Source: Clostridium sp. (lineage in GTDB: Bacteria; Bacillota; Clostridia; Lachnospirales; Lachnospiraceae). From it: a stretch of 64,000 nucleotides of DNA. Position 1 is the first letter of the stretch; each line of letters begins with the position of its first letter. Both the position numbers and the translations under genes were made by a program. Under the pieces are notes generated by a model. It was not told where the DNA came from. It did not search any database and saw nothing but the letters and a program-made list of their open reading frames with translations. Location: positions 1 to 64,000 of the forward strand of contig JAMPEW010000001.1 in assembly GCA_023664775.1 (NCBI GenBank), in the 5' to 3' direction. Positions 52,746 to 60,730 of this stretch are shown here, piece by piece.

Positions 52746-53534
52746 ATGGTTATCAGGTCAGGCTCAAATGAGAAGGTTAAGCAGCTTAGGAAGCTTGTTA
52801 AATCATCCAAGGAAAGAATGGAAAAAGGCTTATATATAGTGGAAGGCATAAGGATGTTTAGGGAGATACCAAAATCTCAAATTGCCGAGGCATATATCAG
52901 TGAGGGAGCACTTGAAAAATATGAGGCTGACGTTTCCGGCGCATTATATGACTGCCATGTTTTATCGGACAATGTATTTCAGACTGTGTCAGATACGAAG
53001 TCGCCGCAGGGAATCCTTGCGGTTGTAAGGATGCAGGATTATACCCTTGCGGATATTTGCGGCTGTGCAGATGCTTTTGATAATTGTCCGTTTATTTTAG
53101 CTGCTGAAAGATTGCAGGACCCGGGAAATCTTGGCACCATGATACGGACTGCCGAGGCAGCAGGCGTTACGGGCATTATTTTAAGTAATGACTGCGCAGA
53201 CATTTATAATCCGAAAACAGTAAGGGCTACAATGGGTTCCTTGTTCAGAATGCCAGTGTATGTTTCGGAAAATTTAAAGGAGGATATTAATTTACTTCAT
53301 AAAAATAATATAAAGCTATATGGAGCGCATCTTAAGGGTGAGAGCATGTATGAAGCAGATTTCACAAAGCCTGTGGCATTTCTTATAGGAAATGAGGGGA
53401 ACGGGCTTAGTGAGGATATAGCTGCCGCAGCGGACGCACTTATTTATATTCCAATGAAAGGAGGGATTGAATCCTTAAATGCAGCGGTTTCTGCATCTAT
53501 TATATGCTATGAGGTTTTGCGCCAAAGACTTTAA
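52746..53534 (+). CDS. TrmH/SpoU-family RNA 2'-O-methyltransferase
   Basis: 262 residues from the ATG at 52746, 7 bases after GTGGAGG. The N-terminal substrate-binding domain begins RSGSNEKVKQLRKLVKSSKE. The knotted methyltransferase domain has the three SpoU motifs: AERLQDPGNLGTMIRTAEAA, FLIGNEGNGLSEDI and IPMKGGIESLNAAVSASIIC. It likely methylates a 23S rRNA ribose (RlmB-like) or a tRNA; the target is not clear from sequence. Lies 55 bases after dnaE. Confidence 0.9.
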   Translation: MVIRSGSNEKVKQLRKLVKSSKERMEKGLYIVEGIRMFREIPKSQIAEAYISEGALEKYEADVSGALYDCHVLSDNVFQTVSDTKSPQGILAVVRMQDYTLADICGCADAFDNCPFILAAERLQDPGNLGTMIRTAEAAGVTGIILSNDCADIYNPKTVRATMGSLFRMPVYVSENLKEDINLLHKNNIKLYGAHLKGESMYEADFTKPVAFLIGNEGNGLSEDIAAAADALIYIPMKGGIESLNAAVSASIICYEVLRQRL

Positions 53535-53541
53535 TGGTTTT

Positions 53542-53590
53542 CGATGGTTTTCGAGTATTGTGTATGTAAAACCATGTCGAAGGGTTTATT
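53542..53590 (+). terminator. Terminator after the SpoU methyltransferase gene
   Basis: CGATGGTTTT (53542-53551) pairs with AAAACCATGTCG (53568-53579) with one bulge, then a T-rich tail from about 53586. Confidence 0.6.
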
Positions 53591-53692
53591 TTTATTTAAG
53601 GTCTATTTTATTATTTTTTGAATATATTTAATATGTACATGTAAACATTGTATAAAATCATTCACATTACGATTTAAAAGGGGAGGAGAAAT

Positions 53693-54325
53693 ATGACAGA
53701 GAAGATTTTAAATAACAATCAGGTAGTGGTGGCAGGAGAAATAGTATCGGACTTCAGGTTCAGCCATGAGATATTCGGGGAAGGATTTTACATGGTGGAC
53801 CTTATTGTCAGCAGATTAAGTGATGCCCATGACGTTATACCGCTTATGGTATCAGACAGATTATTTGATGTGGAGGGCTCACACATTGGCGAGAAGGTTC
53901 TTGCAAAAGGACAATTTCGTTCCTACAACAAGCATGAGGAAAATAAGAACAGACTTATTTTATCAGTGTTTGTAAGAGAAATTGAACTACTTGGGGAGGA
54001 TGACGACAGGGACAATAAGCCGAATCAGATTTACCTTGACGGATACATATGCAAGGAGCCTATATACAGAATGACTCCGCTTGGCAGGGAGATTGCCGAC
54101 ATATTGCTGGCGGTAAATCGTGCATATGGAAAATCCGATTACATACCTTGTATTTGCTGGGGCAGGAATGCCAGATTTGCAGGAAAGCTTGCTGTGGGAG
54201 AGCATGTTGCCATATGGGGCAGAATACAGAGCAGGGAATATCAAAAAAAGGTTGGTCAGGATGAGATTGTAAATAAGGTGGCTTATGAGGTATCAGTAAG
54301 TAAAATGGAATGCCTTGAAAGCTAG
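53693..54325 (+). CDS. SSB-like protein with two OB folds
   Basis: 210 residues. The first OB fold (about 5-100) begins NNNQVVVAGEIVSDFRFSHE; the second (about 110-205) begins NQIYLDGYICKEPIYRMTPL and has ADILLAVNRAYGKSDYIPCI and EHVAIWGRIQSREYQKK, the pattern of bacterial single-stranded DNA-binding proteins. It lacks the acidic C-terminal tip that recruits partners (it ends SVSKMECLES). A double-domain SSB could act as a monomer or dimer in place of the usual tetramer. A GGGGAGGAG site lies before the ATG. Confidence 0.75.
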   Translation: MTEKILNNNQVVVAGEIVSDFRFSHEIFGEGFYMVDLIVSRLSDAHDVIPLMVSDRLFDVEGSHIGEKVLAKGQFRSYNKHEENKNRLILSVFVREIELLGEDDDRDNKPNQIYLDGYICKEPIYRMTPLGREIADILLAVNRAYGKSDYIPCICWGRNARFAGKLAVGEHVAIWGRIQSREYQKKVGQDEIVNKVAYEVSVSKMECLES

Positions 54326-54339
54326 CCCGCATTCTTTCA

Positions 54340-54369
54340 TTGACATATATATTATAGGTATGCTAATAT
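54340..54369 (+). promoter_or_regulatory. Promoter of the lysine riboswitch-dapA transcript
   Basis: TTGACA (54340-54345), 18-base spacer, TAATAT (54364-54369), 17 bases before the riboswitch P1 stem. Confidence 0.65.
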
Positions 54370-54385
54370 ATTCAATGTAGTTACA

Positions 54386-54632
54386 TAGTAGAGGTGCAAA
54401 ATTCAAAAGTACCCTGTGTGATGTCTTAGAGCAGAGGAGCACGGGCAAAAGGGGATTTTGCCGAAGAAGGATATTATCTAAGTAATATTTTTCTGGTTGT
54501 ACAGTTAATAGCTGTATGACTGTCATCAGATGATGTATCAGGCTTTCAAAGGAAAGCTTGGTATGCAGCGTCACTGTTTCGCCGAAGAAAAATCAGGCTC
54601 GGTGACGTTCCAGGTAAGATGGAGCGCTACTA
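54386..54632 (+). promoter_or_regulatory. Lysine riboswitch (L box)
   Basis: P1 is TAGTAG (54386-54391) with CTACTA (54627-54632). Between them are the conserved L-box blocks AGAGGTGC, AAAGTACC, GGGGATTTTGCCGAAG, TCTGGTTGTACAG, CTGTATGACTGTCATCA and GATGGAGCGCTAC in the expected order. Lysine binding should favour the terminator at 54657 and switch off dapA-dapB. Confidence 0.93.
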
Positions 54633-54656
54633 GTGGAATAAATAAGCTTTTATTTT

Positions 54657-54692
54657 ACGGTTGGCACTTTGTCTGTGCTGACCGTATTTTTT
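54657..54692 (+). terminator. Riboswitch-controlled terminator before dapA
   Basis: ACGGTTGGCAC (54657-54667) pairs with GTGCTGACCGT (54675-54685) with one mismatch, then ATTTTTTT. It ends right at the AGGAGG of dapA. Confidence 0.88.
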
Positions 54693-54707
54693 TAGGAGGA
54701 TAATAGT

Positions 54708-55595
54708 ATGGCAATTTTTACAGGTGCAGGTGTTGCAATTGTGACACCATTTAATGAGGATGGTTCAGTAGATTACGATTCATTTAGGAAGCTGATTGAG
54801 TTTCAGGTTGAAAATGGTACGGACTGTATCATTGTATGTGGAACGACAGGAGAGGCATCAACGCTTACACATGAGGAGCATCTTGAATGTATCAGATTTT
54901 GTGTGGAGGTAGTAAACAAGCGGATACCTGTGGTAGCAGGAACAGGCTCAAACTGTACTGAAACAGCAATTTATCTCTCCGAGGAGGCAGAAAAATATGG
55001 TGCCGACGGACTTTTGCTTGTGACTCCTTACTACAACAAAGCAACACAAAAGGGACTCATTGCCCATTTTACGGCTATTGCAGACAGCGTTTCCATTCCT
55101 GTTATTCTGTATAATGTACCGAGCAGGACAGGGGTAAATATTTTACCTGAAACAGCAGTTGCACTTGCAAGGAATGTTAAAAATATCGTGGCGATAAAGG
55201 AAGCGTCAGGGAACATTTCCCAGATAGCAAAGCTCGCTGCCTTGGCAGACGGATGTATCGATATTTATTCTGGAAATGACGATCAGGTGATACCGATTCT
55301 TTCTCTTGGAGGAAAGGGTGTCATATCTGTGCTTTCAAATGTTGCACCAAGGGAAACCCATGATATGGTTGCAAAATACCTTGCGGGCGACGTGAAGGGA
55401 GCCTTGGACATACAGCTTAAGGCAATTGCACTTTGTGATGCATTGTTTTGTGAGGTAAATCCAATTCCTGTTAAAAAGGGCGTTGCGCTTATGGGATATT
55501 GTAACGGAAAGCTTAGAATGCCGCTTACGGATATTGAGGAGGCAAACGAGGCTAAGCTTACAAAGGCAATGAAGGATTTTGGAATAAAGCTTTAG
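54708..55595 (+). CDS. dapA: 4-hydroxy-tetrahydrodipicolinate synthase
   Basis: 295 residues. GAGVAIVTPFNEDGSVDYDS at the start, VCGTTGEASTLTHEEHLE, the catalytic Tyr in LLVTPYYNKATQKGL, VILYNVPSRTGVNI and the Schiff-base Lys in NIVAIKEASGNIS. It condenses pyruvate with aspartate semialdehyde, the first committed step to diaminopimelate and lysine. The lysine riboswitch lies directly upstream and dapB follows after 11 bases, so one lysine-controlled operon is present. Confidence 0.97.
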   Translation: MAIFTGAGVAIVTPFNEDGSVDYDSFRKLIEFQVENGTDCIIVCGTTGEASTLTHEEHLECIRFCVEVVNKRIPVVAGTGSNCTETAIYLSEEAEKYGADGLLLVTPYYNKATQKGLIAHFTAIADSVSIPVILYNVPSRTGVNILPETAVALARNVKNIVAIKEASGNISQIAKLAALADGCIDIYSGNDDQVIPILSLGGKGVISVLSNVAPRETHDMVAKYLAGDVKGALDIQLKAIALCDALFCEVNPIPVKKGVALMGYCNGKLRMPLTDIEEANEAKLTKAMKDFGIKL

Positions 55596-55606
55596 GAGGA
55601 AGTACA

Positions 55607-56362
55607 ATGATAAGGATAATCATGCATGGCTGCAACGGAAAAATGGGTCAGGTCATAACCGGAATTTGCAAGGAAGACCCTGCTGTAAATATTGTTGCAG
55701 GTATCGATGTGGTGGACAACAGGGATAACGGATATCCGGTTTTTACCGATATTGAGAAGTGCAATGTCCCTGCAGATGTTATAATAGATTTTGCAGCAGC
55801 TGCTGCCGTTGATAAGCTTCTTGACTTTGCAGTGGCAAAAGCCATACCAGTTGTTCTTTGTACAACGGGCTTAAGCCCTGAGCAGCTTAATAAGGTCAAG
55901 GTTTCTGCAGAGAAGGTTGCCATACTTAAATCAGCCAATATGAGCCTTGGAATCAATACGCTTATAAAGCTTCTTAAGGATGCGGCAAATGTTTTTGCAC
56001 CCGCAGGATATGATATTGAAATCATTGAAAAGCACCACAACCAAAAGGTGGATGCGCCGTCAGGAACTGCACTTGCATTGGCTGATTCCATCAATGAAGC
56101 AAGAAACAATGAATACGAATACGTCTATGACCGTTCACAGGTAAGGCAGAAAAGAGGCACAAAGGAGCTTGGAATATCTGCCGTGAGGGGTGGAACAATC
56201 GTAGGTGAGCATGAGGTTATATTTGCAGGCATAGATGAGGTTATAGAATTTAAGCATACGGCATACTCAAAATCAGTATTTGCCAAGGGCGCTGTTGAGG
56301 CGGCAAAATTTCTTTCGGGAAAGCCTGCGGGAATGTACGATATGGCAGACGTGATATGCTAA
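55607..56362 (+). CDS. dapB: 4-hydroxy-tetrahydrodipicolinate reductase
   Basis: 251 residues. NAD(P)-binding IRIIMHGCNGKMGQVITGIC, CTTGLSPEQLNKV, catalytic EKHHNQKVDAPSGTALALAD (HHxxKxDAPSGTA) and ISAVRGGTIVGEHEVIFAG. It reduces the dapA product in the diaminopimelate pathway. AGGAGGA lies 8 bases before the ATG. Second gene of the riboswitch-controlled operon; the small DUF gene at 56378 may be third. Confidence 0.97.
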   Translation: MIRIIMHGCNGKMGQVITGICKEDPAVNIVAGIDVVDNRDNGYPVFTDIEKCNVPADVIIDFAAAAAVDKLLDFAVAKAIPVVLCTTGLSPEQLNKVKVSAEKVAILKSANMSLGINTLIKLLKDAANVFAPAGYDIEIIEKHHNQKVDAPSGTALALADSINEARNNEYEYVYDRSQVRQKRGTKELGISAVRGGTIVGEHEVIFAGIDEVIEFKHTAYSKSVFAKGAVEAAKFLSGKPAGMYDMADVIC

Positions 56363-56377
56363 AACAGGAGATAAATT

Positions 56378-56692
56378 ATGTATCAGGACAACATTGTTCT
56401 TTGCAGTGCGTCAAAATATACGCAAAAATATTACCTGAATGAGGATTTTGAGGGGCTTCCTGAGGAGGTAAAAAAGGAGCTTCAGATTATGTGTGTCCTT
56501 TTTACTGAGGATGTTGGCGGAATTATTATACTTGAGTATGATGAGGAGGGAAACCTTCAGATAAAGACGGAGGCATATGAGGAAGATATCTTGTATGATG
56601 AGATAGGCAGCGTTCTCAAGGTAAAACAGCTTCAGGAAACGAAAAAAGAGCTTTTTCATCAATTGGAGCAGTATTTTGCGGCATTCTTTTAA
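56378..56692 (+). CDS. Small conserved protein (DUF6145-like)
   Basis: 104 residues, behind AGGAG, 15 bases after dapB. Sequence begins DNIVLCSASKYTQKYYLNED and has FEGLPEEVKKELQIMCVLFT, an acidic beta-hairpin region (GGIIILEYDEEGNLQIKTE) and a C-terminal helix (QETKKELFHQLEQYFAAFF). I remember this as a Lachnospiraceae-type DUF (6145), without certainty and without known function. Cytoplasmic. Probably part of the dap operon by spacing. Confidence 0.65.
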   Translation: MYQDNIVLCSASKYTQKYYLNEDFEGLPEEVKKELQIMCVLFTEDVGGIIILEYDEEGNLQIKTEAYEEDILYDEIGSVLKVKQLQETKKELFHQLEQYFAAFF

Positions 56693-56753
56693 ATGAAGCA
56701 TAAGGAAATCTGTCAGCTTTCATTGGAAAATTGGCATAAAACGAGGTAAAAAC

Positions 56754-57518
56754 ATGTTATTTGCGATAGATGTTGGAAATACAAATATAACGGTGGGTCT
56801 ATTTGATAAAGCCAAGCTGATTAATACATTCAGAATGACGACGGGAATTGCCCGGACCTCCGATGAGTACGGAATGTTTTTAGGTGACTGGCTGAGTCTT
56901 AGAAATATGAAATTAACTGATATTGATGCGGTTATCATAGCGTCAGTTGTTCCAAATGTCATGCATTCCCTTACAAGCGGAATCATAAAATATTTTCATA
57001 TACAGCCGATTATAGTGGCACCCGGAATAAAAACAGGGATAAATGTAACGATACCGAATCCCAAAACGCTTGGAGCAGATCGCCTTGTAGATGCAGTGGC
57101 AGCATATGAGCTTTATGGGGGACCTATTATTGTGGTTGATTTTGGAACTGCAACAACACATGACCTTGTACTTGCAGACGGAAGCTTTCATTCAGGCGTA
57201 ACATCTCCCGGAATCAGGCTTGCGGCAAGTGCGCTTTGGACGGGCGCGGCAAAGCTTCCCGAAATAGAAATAAAAAGACCTGACACCATACTTGCAAAGG
57301 ACACGGTATCAAGCATGCAGGCAGGCGTATTTTACGGCTATATCGGTCAGACGGAATACATTATAAGAAAAATAAAAGAGGAAGCAAAGCTGGAAAATAT
57401 AAAAGTTGTTGCGACAGGCGGACTTGGCAAGCTCATATCAGAAAACACCAATGACATAGATATATACGATCCAAACCTGACTTTACAGGGCTTGCGTTTA
57501 ATATATGAAAAACAGTAA
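56754..57518 (+). CDS. coaX: Type III pantothenate kinase
   Basis: 254 residues. [20 protein letters not shown] (acetate-kinase-fold phosphate loop), [33 protein letters not shown] and [20 protein letters not shown] are CoaX signatures; the DFGTATTHD catalytic block is present. It makes 4'-phosphopantetheine precursor (phosphopantothenate) and is not feedback-inhibited by CoA. The start has CGAGGT upstream. dusB follows after 39 bases. Confidence 0.95.
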   Translation: MLFAIDVGNTNITVGLFDKAKLINTFRMTTGIARTSDEYGMFLGDWLSLRNMKLTDIDAVIIASVVPNVMHSLTSGIIKYFHIQPIIVAPGIKTGINVTIPNPKTLGADRLVDAVAAYELYGGPIIVVDFGTATTHDLVLADGSFHSGVTSPGIRLAASALWTGAAKLPEIEIKRPDTILAKDTVSSMQAGVFYGYIGQTEYIIRKIKEEAKLENIKVVATGGLGKLISENTNDIDIYDPNLTLQGLRLIYEKQ

Positions 57519-57557
57519 AGTTTGAAATGGGCGATGTTCATTGCAGGGGTAAACAAT

Positions 57558-58496
57558 ATGATAGATTTTAAAGACAAGCTTATACTTGCGCCAATGGCAG
57601 GAATTTGTGACCTGCCATTTCGTTTGCTGTGCAAGGAGCAGGGCTGCGACATACTATATACGGAAATGGTAAGCGCAAAGGGAATGTACTACAACAACAA
57701 AAATACGGAGCCGCTTATAAAGACAAAACCTGAGGAAAAACCCATAGGCGTCCAGATTTTTGGCAGTGAGCCGCAGCTTATGTCACAGCAGGCAGAAATA
57801 CTTTGTGACAGAGGGTTTGATTTTATAGATATAAACATGGGATGCCCTGTGCCAAAGATAGTAGGTAACGGCGAGGGCTCTGCACTTATGAAAAATCCAC
57901 AGCTTATTGGGGAAATTGTCTATGCAATCTCAAATAAATGCAGGCTTCCCGTAACAATAAAAATCCGTGCGGGTTTTTCAAAGGATATGGTAAATGCACC
58001 TGAGGTTGCCGAAATTGCTGAAAAGGCAGGCGCAGCGGCAATAGCAGTACATGGAAGAACAAGAGAGCAGTTTTATCAGGGAAGGGCTGATTGGGAGGTT
58101 ATACGCAGGGTAAAGGAAGCAGTGTCAATACCAGTCATTGGAAATGGAGATATAACAAATGGCAGTGATGTGGTTAAAATGAAGGAGCAGACAGGCTGCG
58201 ACAGCGTAATGATAGGACGGGCGGCAAAGGGCAATCCGTGGATATTTCACGAAATAAAGGAATATTTAAAAAACGGAACCATAATTCCCAGACCTGATAT
58301 ATCGAAGATACGTGACATGATACTTCGGCATGCGGCGCTTATGATTGAATATAAGGGAGAATTTACGGGAATGCATGAAATGAGAAAGCACGTTGCATGG
58401 TATACGCAGGGATTAAAAAACTCTGCAAAGCTCAGGGCGAGGGTAAATGCGGTTGAAAGCTACAGGGAGCTTGAGGCGCTGATAATGGCTTTGTAA
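57558..58496 (+). CDS. dusB: tRNA-dihydrouridine synthase (DusB type)
   Basis: 312 residues from the ATG at 57558; an in-frame ATG at 57522 lies 3 bases after the coaX stop and cannot be excluded. FMN-barrel motifs: LILAPMAGICDLPFRLLCKE, catalytic Cys in DINMGCPVPKIVGNGEGSAL, IKIRAGFSK, IAVHGRTREQFYQGRADWEV and IPVIGNGDITNG, VMIGRAAKGNPWIFHEI. It reduces uridine to dihydrouridine in tRNA loops. Its last 65 bases overlap the AP2-domain gene on the opposite strand. Confidence 0.93.
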   Translation: MIDFKDKLILAPMAGICDLPFRLLCKEQGCDILYTEMVSAKGMYYNNKNTEPLIKTKPEEKPIGVQIFGSEPQLMSQQAEILCDRGFDFIDINMGCPVPKIVGNGEGSALMKNPQLIGEIVYAISNKCRLPVTIKIRAGFSKDMVNAPEVAEIAEKAGAAAIAVHGRTREQFYQGRADWEVIRRVKEAVSIPVIGNGDITNGSDVVKMKEQTGCDSVMIGRAAKGNPWIFHEIKEYLKNGTIIPRPDISKIRDMILRHAALMIEYKGEFTGMHEMRKHVAWYTQGLKNSAKLRARVNAVESYRELEALIMAL

Positions 58497-59271
58497 AGCC
58501 AATCTTGTAAAGCTTGTCGGAAACGGCAAGCTTTTCGTATTTATCAAGATACTCCTGTTTTTTACATGAGACAATATAATTCTTATTGTACTGTTTTTTG
58601 ATTCCATTTTTATGCAGTATATCCACAGCCTTATTGTATGCAATCGCAGCGGATACCTCATCCTCATATCTGCCGACAAGATAGTTGCCCTTGACATGTA
58701 TATAGACCTCAAAAATGTTTTTGCCCTTTACGCTTTTCTGCCGTACACCCGTATAGCCGTTTATAATTTTGATGTTTGCATAACGATAATCGTCAGGGTC
58801 GTTATTTACCATAATATAGTCCCTGCCATAAACAGCAAAGGGACGGATTCCGTATCTGGATAAAATTTTATATTGGCTGCCATAATCACTGACAAAAAGA
58901 TACCCGCCCTTTTTTTGTATTTTATGGGCTGAATAAAAAAATAAGTCGTCACGGTCAAATTTAAGAATATGATTTGCAGACATGTAATACTCAAAAAAAC
59001 GGTTCCTTAAAAAAATAGGATTTGGAATATAAAGTCCGTTAATTGCATAGTTGGAAAGCACGATAAACTTGTCGTGGGGTAATGCAAGCCCGGATGTATA
59101 ATCATCAGGCGTAAGCTTACAGTCTATTATGGTTTTGCCGTCAAGGTATGCCTTTTTTGCTGTGTCCATACTGTCGTAGCTGCCAAGACTAATATGCTTG
59201 CCGTGAAATGTAATGGAAACCCTGTATGAGACGGAGCCGTCTTTTTTCTGTGTTATGTAAACACCTTTCAT
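58432..59271 (-). CDS. AP2-domain protein without an HNH nuclease domain
   Basis: 279 residues on the minus strand. An AP2/ERF-type DNA-binding domain near residues 172-218 has GVRQKSVKGKNIFEVYIHVK and RYEDEVSAAIAYNKAVDIL. The N-terminus (VYITQKKDGSVSYRVSITFH, ISLGSYDSMDTAKKAYLDGK) reads as a second, similar three-stranded module. The middle (about 75-165) is not recognised and has no HNH motif, unlike AP2-HNH homing endonucleases. It overlaps dusB by 65 bases tail to tail; the last residues (SAPQAPCSFQPHLPSP) come from that overlap and look like read-through. Start behind an AGGAGAATG-type site. Confidence 0.65.
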   Translation of the reverse strand: MKGVYITQKKDGSVSYRVSITFHGKHISLGSYDSMDTAKKAYLDGKTIIDCKLTPDDYTSGLALPHDKFIVLSNYAINGLYIPNPIFLRNRFFEYYMSANHILKFDRDDLFFYSAHKIQKKGGYLFVSDYGSQYKILSRYGIRPFAVYGRDYIMVNNDPDDYRYANIKIINGYTGVRQKSVKGKNIFEVYIHVKGNYLVGRYEDEVSAAIAYNKAVDILHKNGIKKQYNKNYIVSCKKQEYLDKYEKLAVSDKLYKIGFTKPLSAPQAPCSFQPHLPSP

Positions 59272-59372
59272 GTTATGTCATTCTCCTGTAATAATTATGG
59301 ATAAAATGTGCTGTTTCTAAAACGCAGTTTTCTCTGTATCTAAAATTATATAGTATAAAGCAGTGTATATGC

Positions 59373-59501
59373 AAGAACAAAGTGCCTTCGATATCCTTTA
59401 TGCAGCTACAGTTTTTATGGCACCTTGTTCGAATCTTAGCAGGATTTTTAATCCTGCCTAATAAGAAAGTTCGGAGAACTTTCTTATTAAAAGAACAAAA
59501 A
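59373..59501 (-). repeat. Inverted copy of the two-hairpin intergenic repeat
   Basis: On the minus strand it reads TTGTTCTTTTAATAAGAAAG, CTCCGAACTTTCTTATTAGG, CAGGATTAAAAATCCTGCT, a Cys-codon-like GATTCGAAC and, about 45 bases on, CGAAGGCACTTTGTTCTTG, in the same order as the units at 31603-31782. An insert of about 20 bases separates the parts. Confidence 0.65.
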
Positions 59502-59601
59502 AGAGTGATACCAGTCCTTGTATATTAATGTATAACATGCACAAAATATATAACGGCATATAGATATTTTTCACAAGCTTTCATAAAAAAATAAAAAAAA
59601 C

Positions 59602-59630
59602 TTGACCGTAAGCTTTATGTAAACTATAAT
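59602..59630 (+). promoter_or_regulatory. Sigma-A promoter of the 3D-domain gene
   Basis: TTGACC (59602-59607), 17-base spacer, TATAAT (59625-59630), leader of about 65 bases. Confidence 0.7.
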
Positions 59631-59699
59631 TCAAAATGTGTGAAAGATGTAATTGAATTGTAACAAATTCGAAAAAGAATATTCATACAGGGGTGAAGA

Positions 59700-60521
59700 A
59701 TGAGAATAAGGAATTGTTCAAAAGCGTTTAAAGCTCTATACGGAAAAGTTAAAAGTGATAAGCATGTAAATGCTGTGAAAAAATACGCAGGAAAATATTA
59801 TAAGCAAATAGGTTCTGTTGCAGTTATTACGTCACTTGTTGTTATCTGTGCCGGAACAATGATAACGAATGCAAGCAACAAAAATGTGCCTGTGGGTGTT
59901 ATGATGACTGTTTCGGATGTTGCGGCAGGGCAAAAGGCATTTCAGGGAGAAGCTTTTGCAGTTACCTCTGTTACTTATACGCAGATGCAAAATACAATAT
60001 ATGATGCAGACCAGCTTGCAAAGCTTGAAAAATCTGAGAAACAGATAGAGGGAATCCTTGCATCAAGGCAGCAGAGCAAGAAGGAACAGGCGGCTGTTGA
60101 ACAGCTTACGGCACAAGCGGCTGAGCCTGTCATGGCAACTGTTGTTGCCACGGAGACGCAGCAGACATCAGCACAGCCTGCAGCTGTGGCAACATATGCG
60201 GATGAAAATGGCACCTATGAGCTTGTTGGTGACTTTACCCTTACGGCATATTGCCCTTGTACAATATGCTGTGGTCAGTGGAGCAATCCGGCTAACCCGA
60301 CAACAGCAAGCGGAACAACGGCAACGGCAGGAAGAACGATAGCTGCTGACACGTCAAGATTTCCATTTGGAACACAGCTTGTTATAAATGGGCAGGTATA
60401 TACGGTAGAGGATGTCGGAGGAGCAATACAGGGAAATAAAATAGATATATATTTTAATACACATCAGGAAGCAATAAACTTTGGACGTCAAAGTGCGCAG
60501 GTATACAGAGTGGTACAATAA
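59700..60521 (+). CDS. 3D-domain wall protein
   Basis: 273 residues. A membrane anchor or signal at about 38-58 (GSVAVITSLVVICAGTMITN) follows a basic N-terminus. A middle Gln/Ala/Thr-rich linker (about 115-165) leads to the 3D domain: LVGDFTLTAYCPCTICCGQW, TAGRTIAADTSRFPFGTQLV and VEDVGGAIQGNKIDIYFNTH with the aspartates that give the family its name. 3D domains are double-psi beta barrels related to lytic transglycosylases and resuscitation factors. The paired Cys (CPCTICC) is typical. A terminator hairpin follows. Confidence 0.88.
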   Translation: MRIRNCSKAFKALYGKVKSDKHVNAVKKYAGKYYKQIGSVAVITSLVVICAGTMITNASNKNVPVGVMMTVSDVAAGQKAFQGEAFAVTSVTYTQMQNTIYDADQLAKLEKSEKQIEGILASRQQSKKEQAAVEQLTAQAAEPVMATVVATETQQTSAQPAAVATYADENGTYELVGDFTLTAYCPCTICCGQWSNPANPTTASGTTATAGRTIAADTSRFPFGTQLVINGQVYTVEDVGGAIQGNKIDIYFNTHQEAINFGRQSAQVYRVVQ

Positions 60522-60542
60522 GAGCATAAAGATAATGTTACA

Positions 60543-60608
60543 ACAGACAGCCGAATTGTATGTTCAGATGGTTTTCTTCATGAACACGCAGCCAGGCTGT
60601 CTGTTTTG
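60543..60608 (+). terminator. Terminator after the 3D-domain gene
   Basis: ACAGACAGCC (60543-60552) pairs with GGCTGTCTGT (60595-60604), with TGTTCA/TGAACA pairing inside, then TTTTG. Confidence 0.8.
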
Positions 60609-60630
60609 TTATTTCTTTTAGTTACACAGC

Positions 60631-60659
60631 TTGTTTTTGTGTGACTTGTGTGTTAATAT
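60631..60659 (+). promoter_or_regulatory. Promoter of thrC
   Basis: TTGTTT (60631-60636), 17-base spacer, TAATAT (60654-60659), about 70 bases before the start. Confidence 0.5.
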
Positions 60660-60730
60660 GTCGTAGAACAAAATGTCATAAAATGAAATACCGTAAAAGA
60701 AACAATTTTATTTATAAGGAGTTTGAGAAC

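Larger units (their letters stand above)
59272..59699. other. Long intergenic stretch with an inverted copy of the two-hairpin repeat
   Basis: 428 bases between divergent genes. It contains the repeat copy at 59373-59501 and the promoter of the 3D-domain gene at 59602-59630. The stretch 59502-59601 is AT-rich without a recognised feature. Confidence 0.65.
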
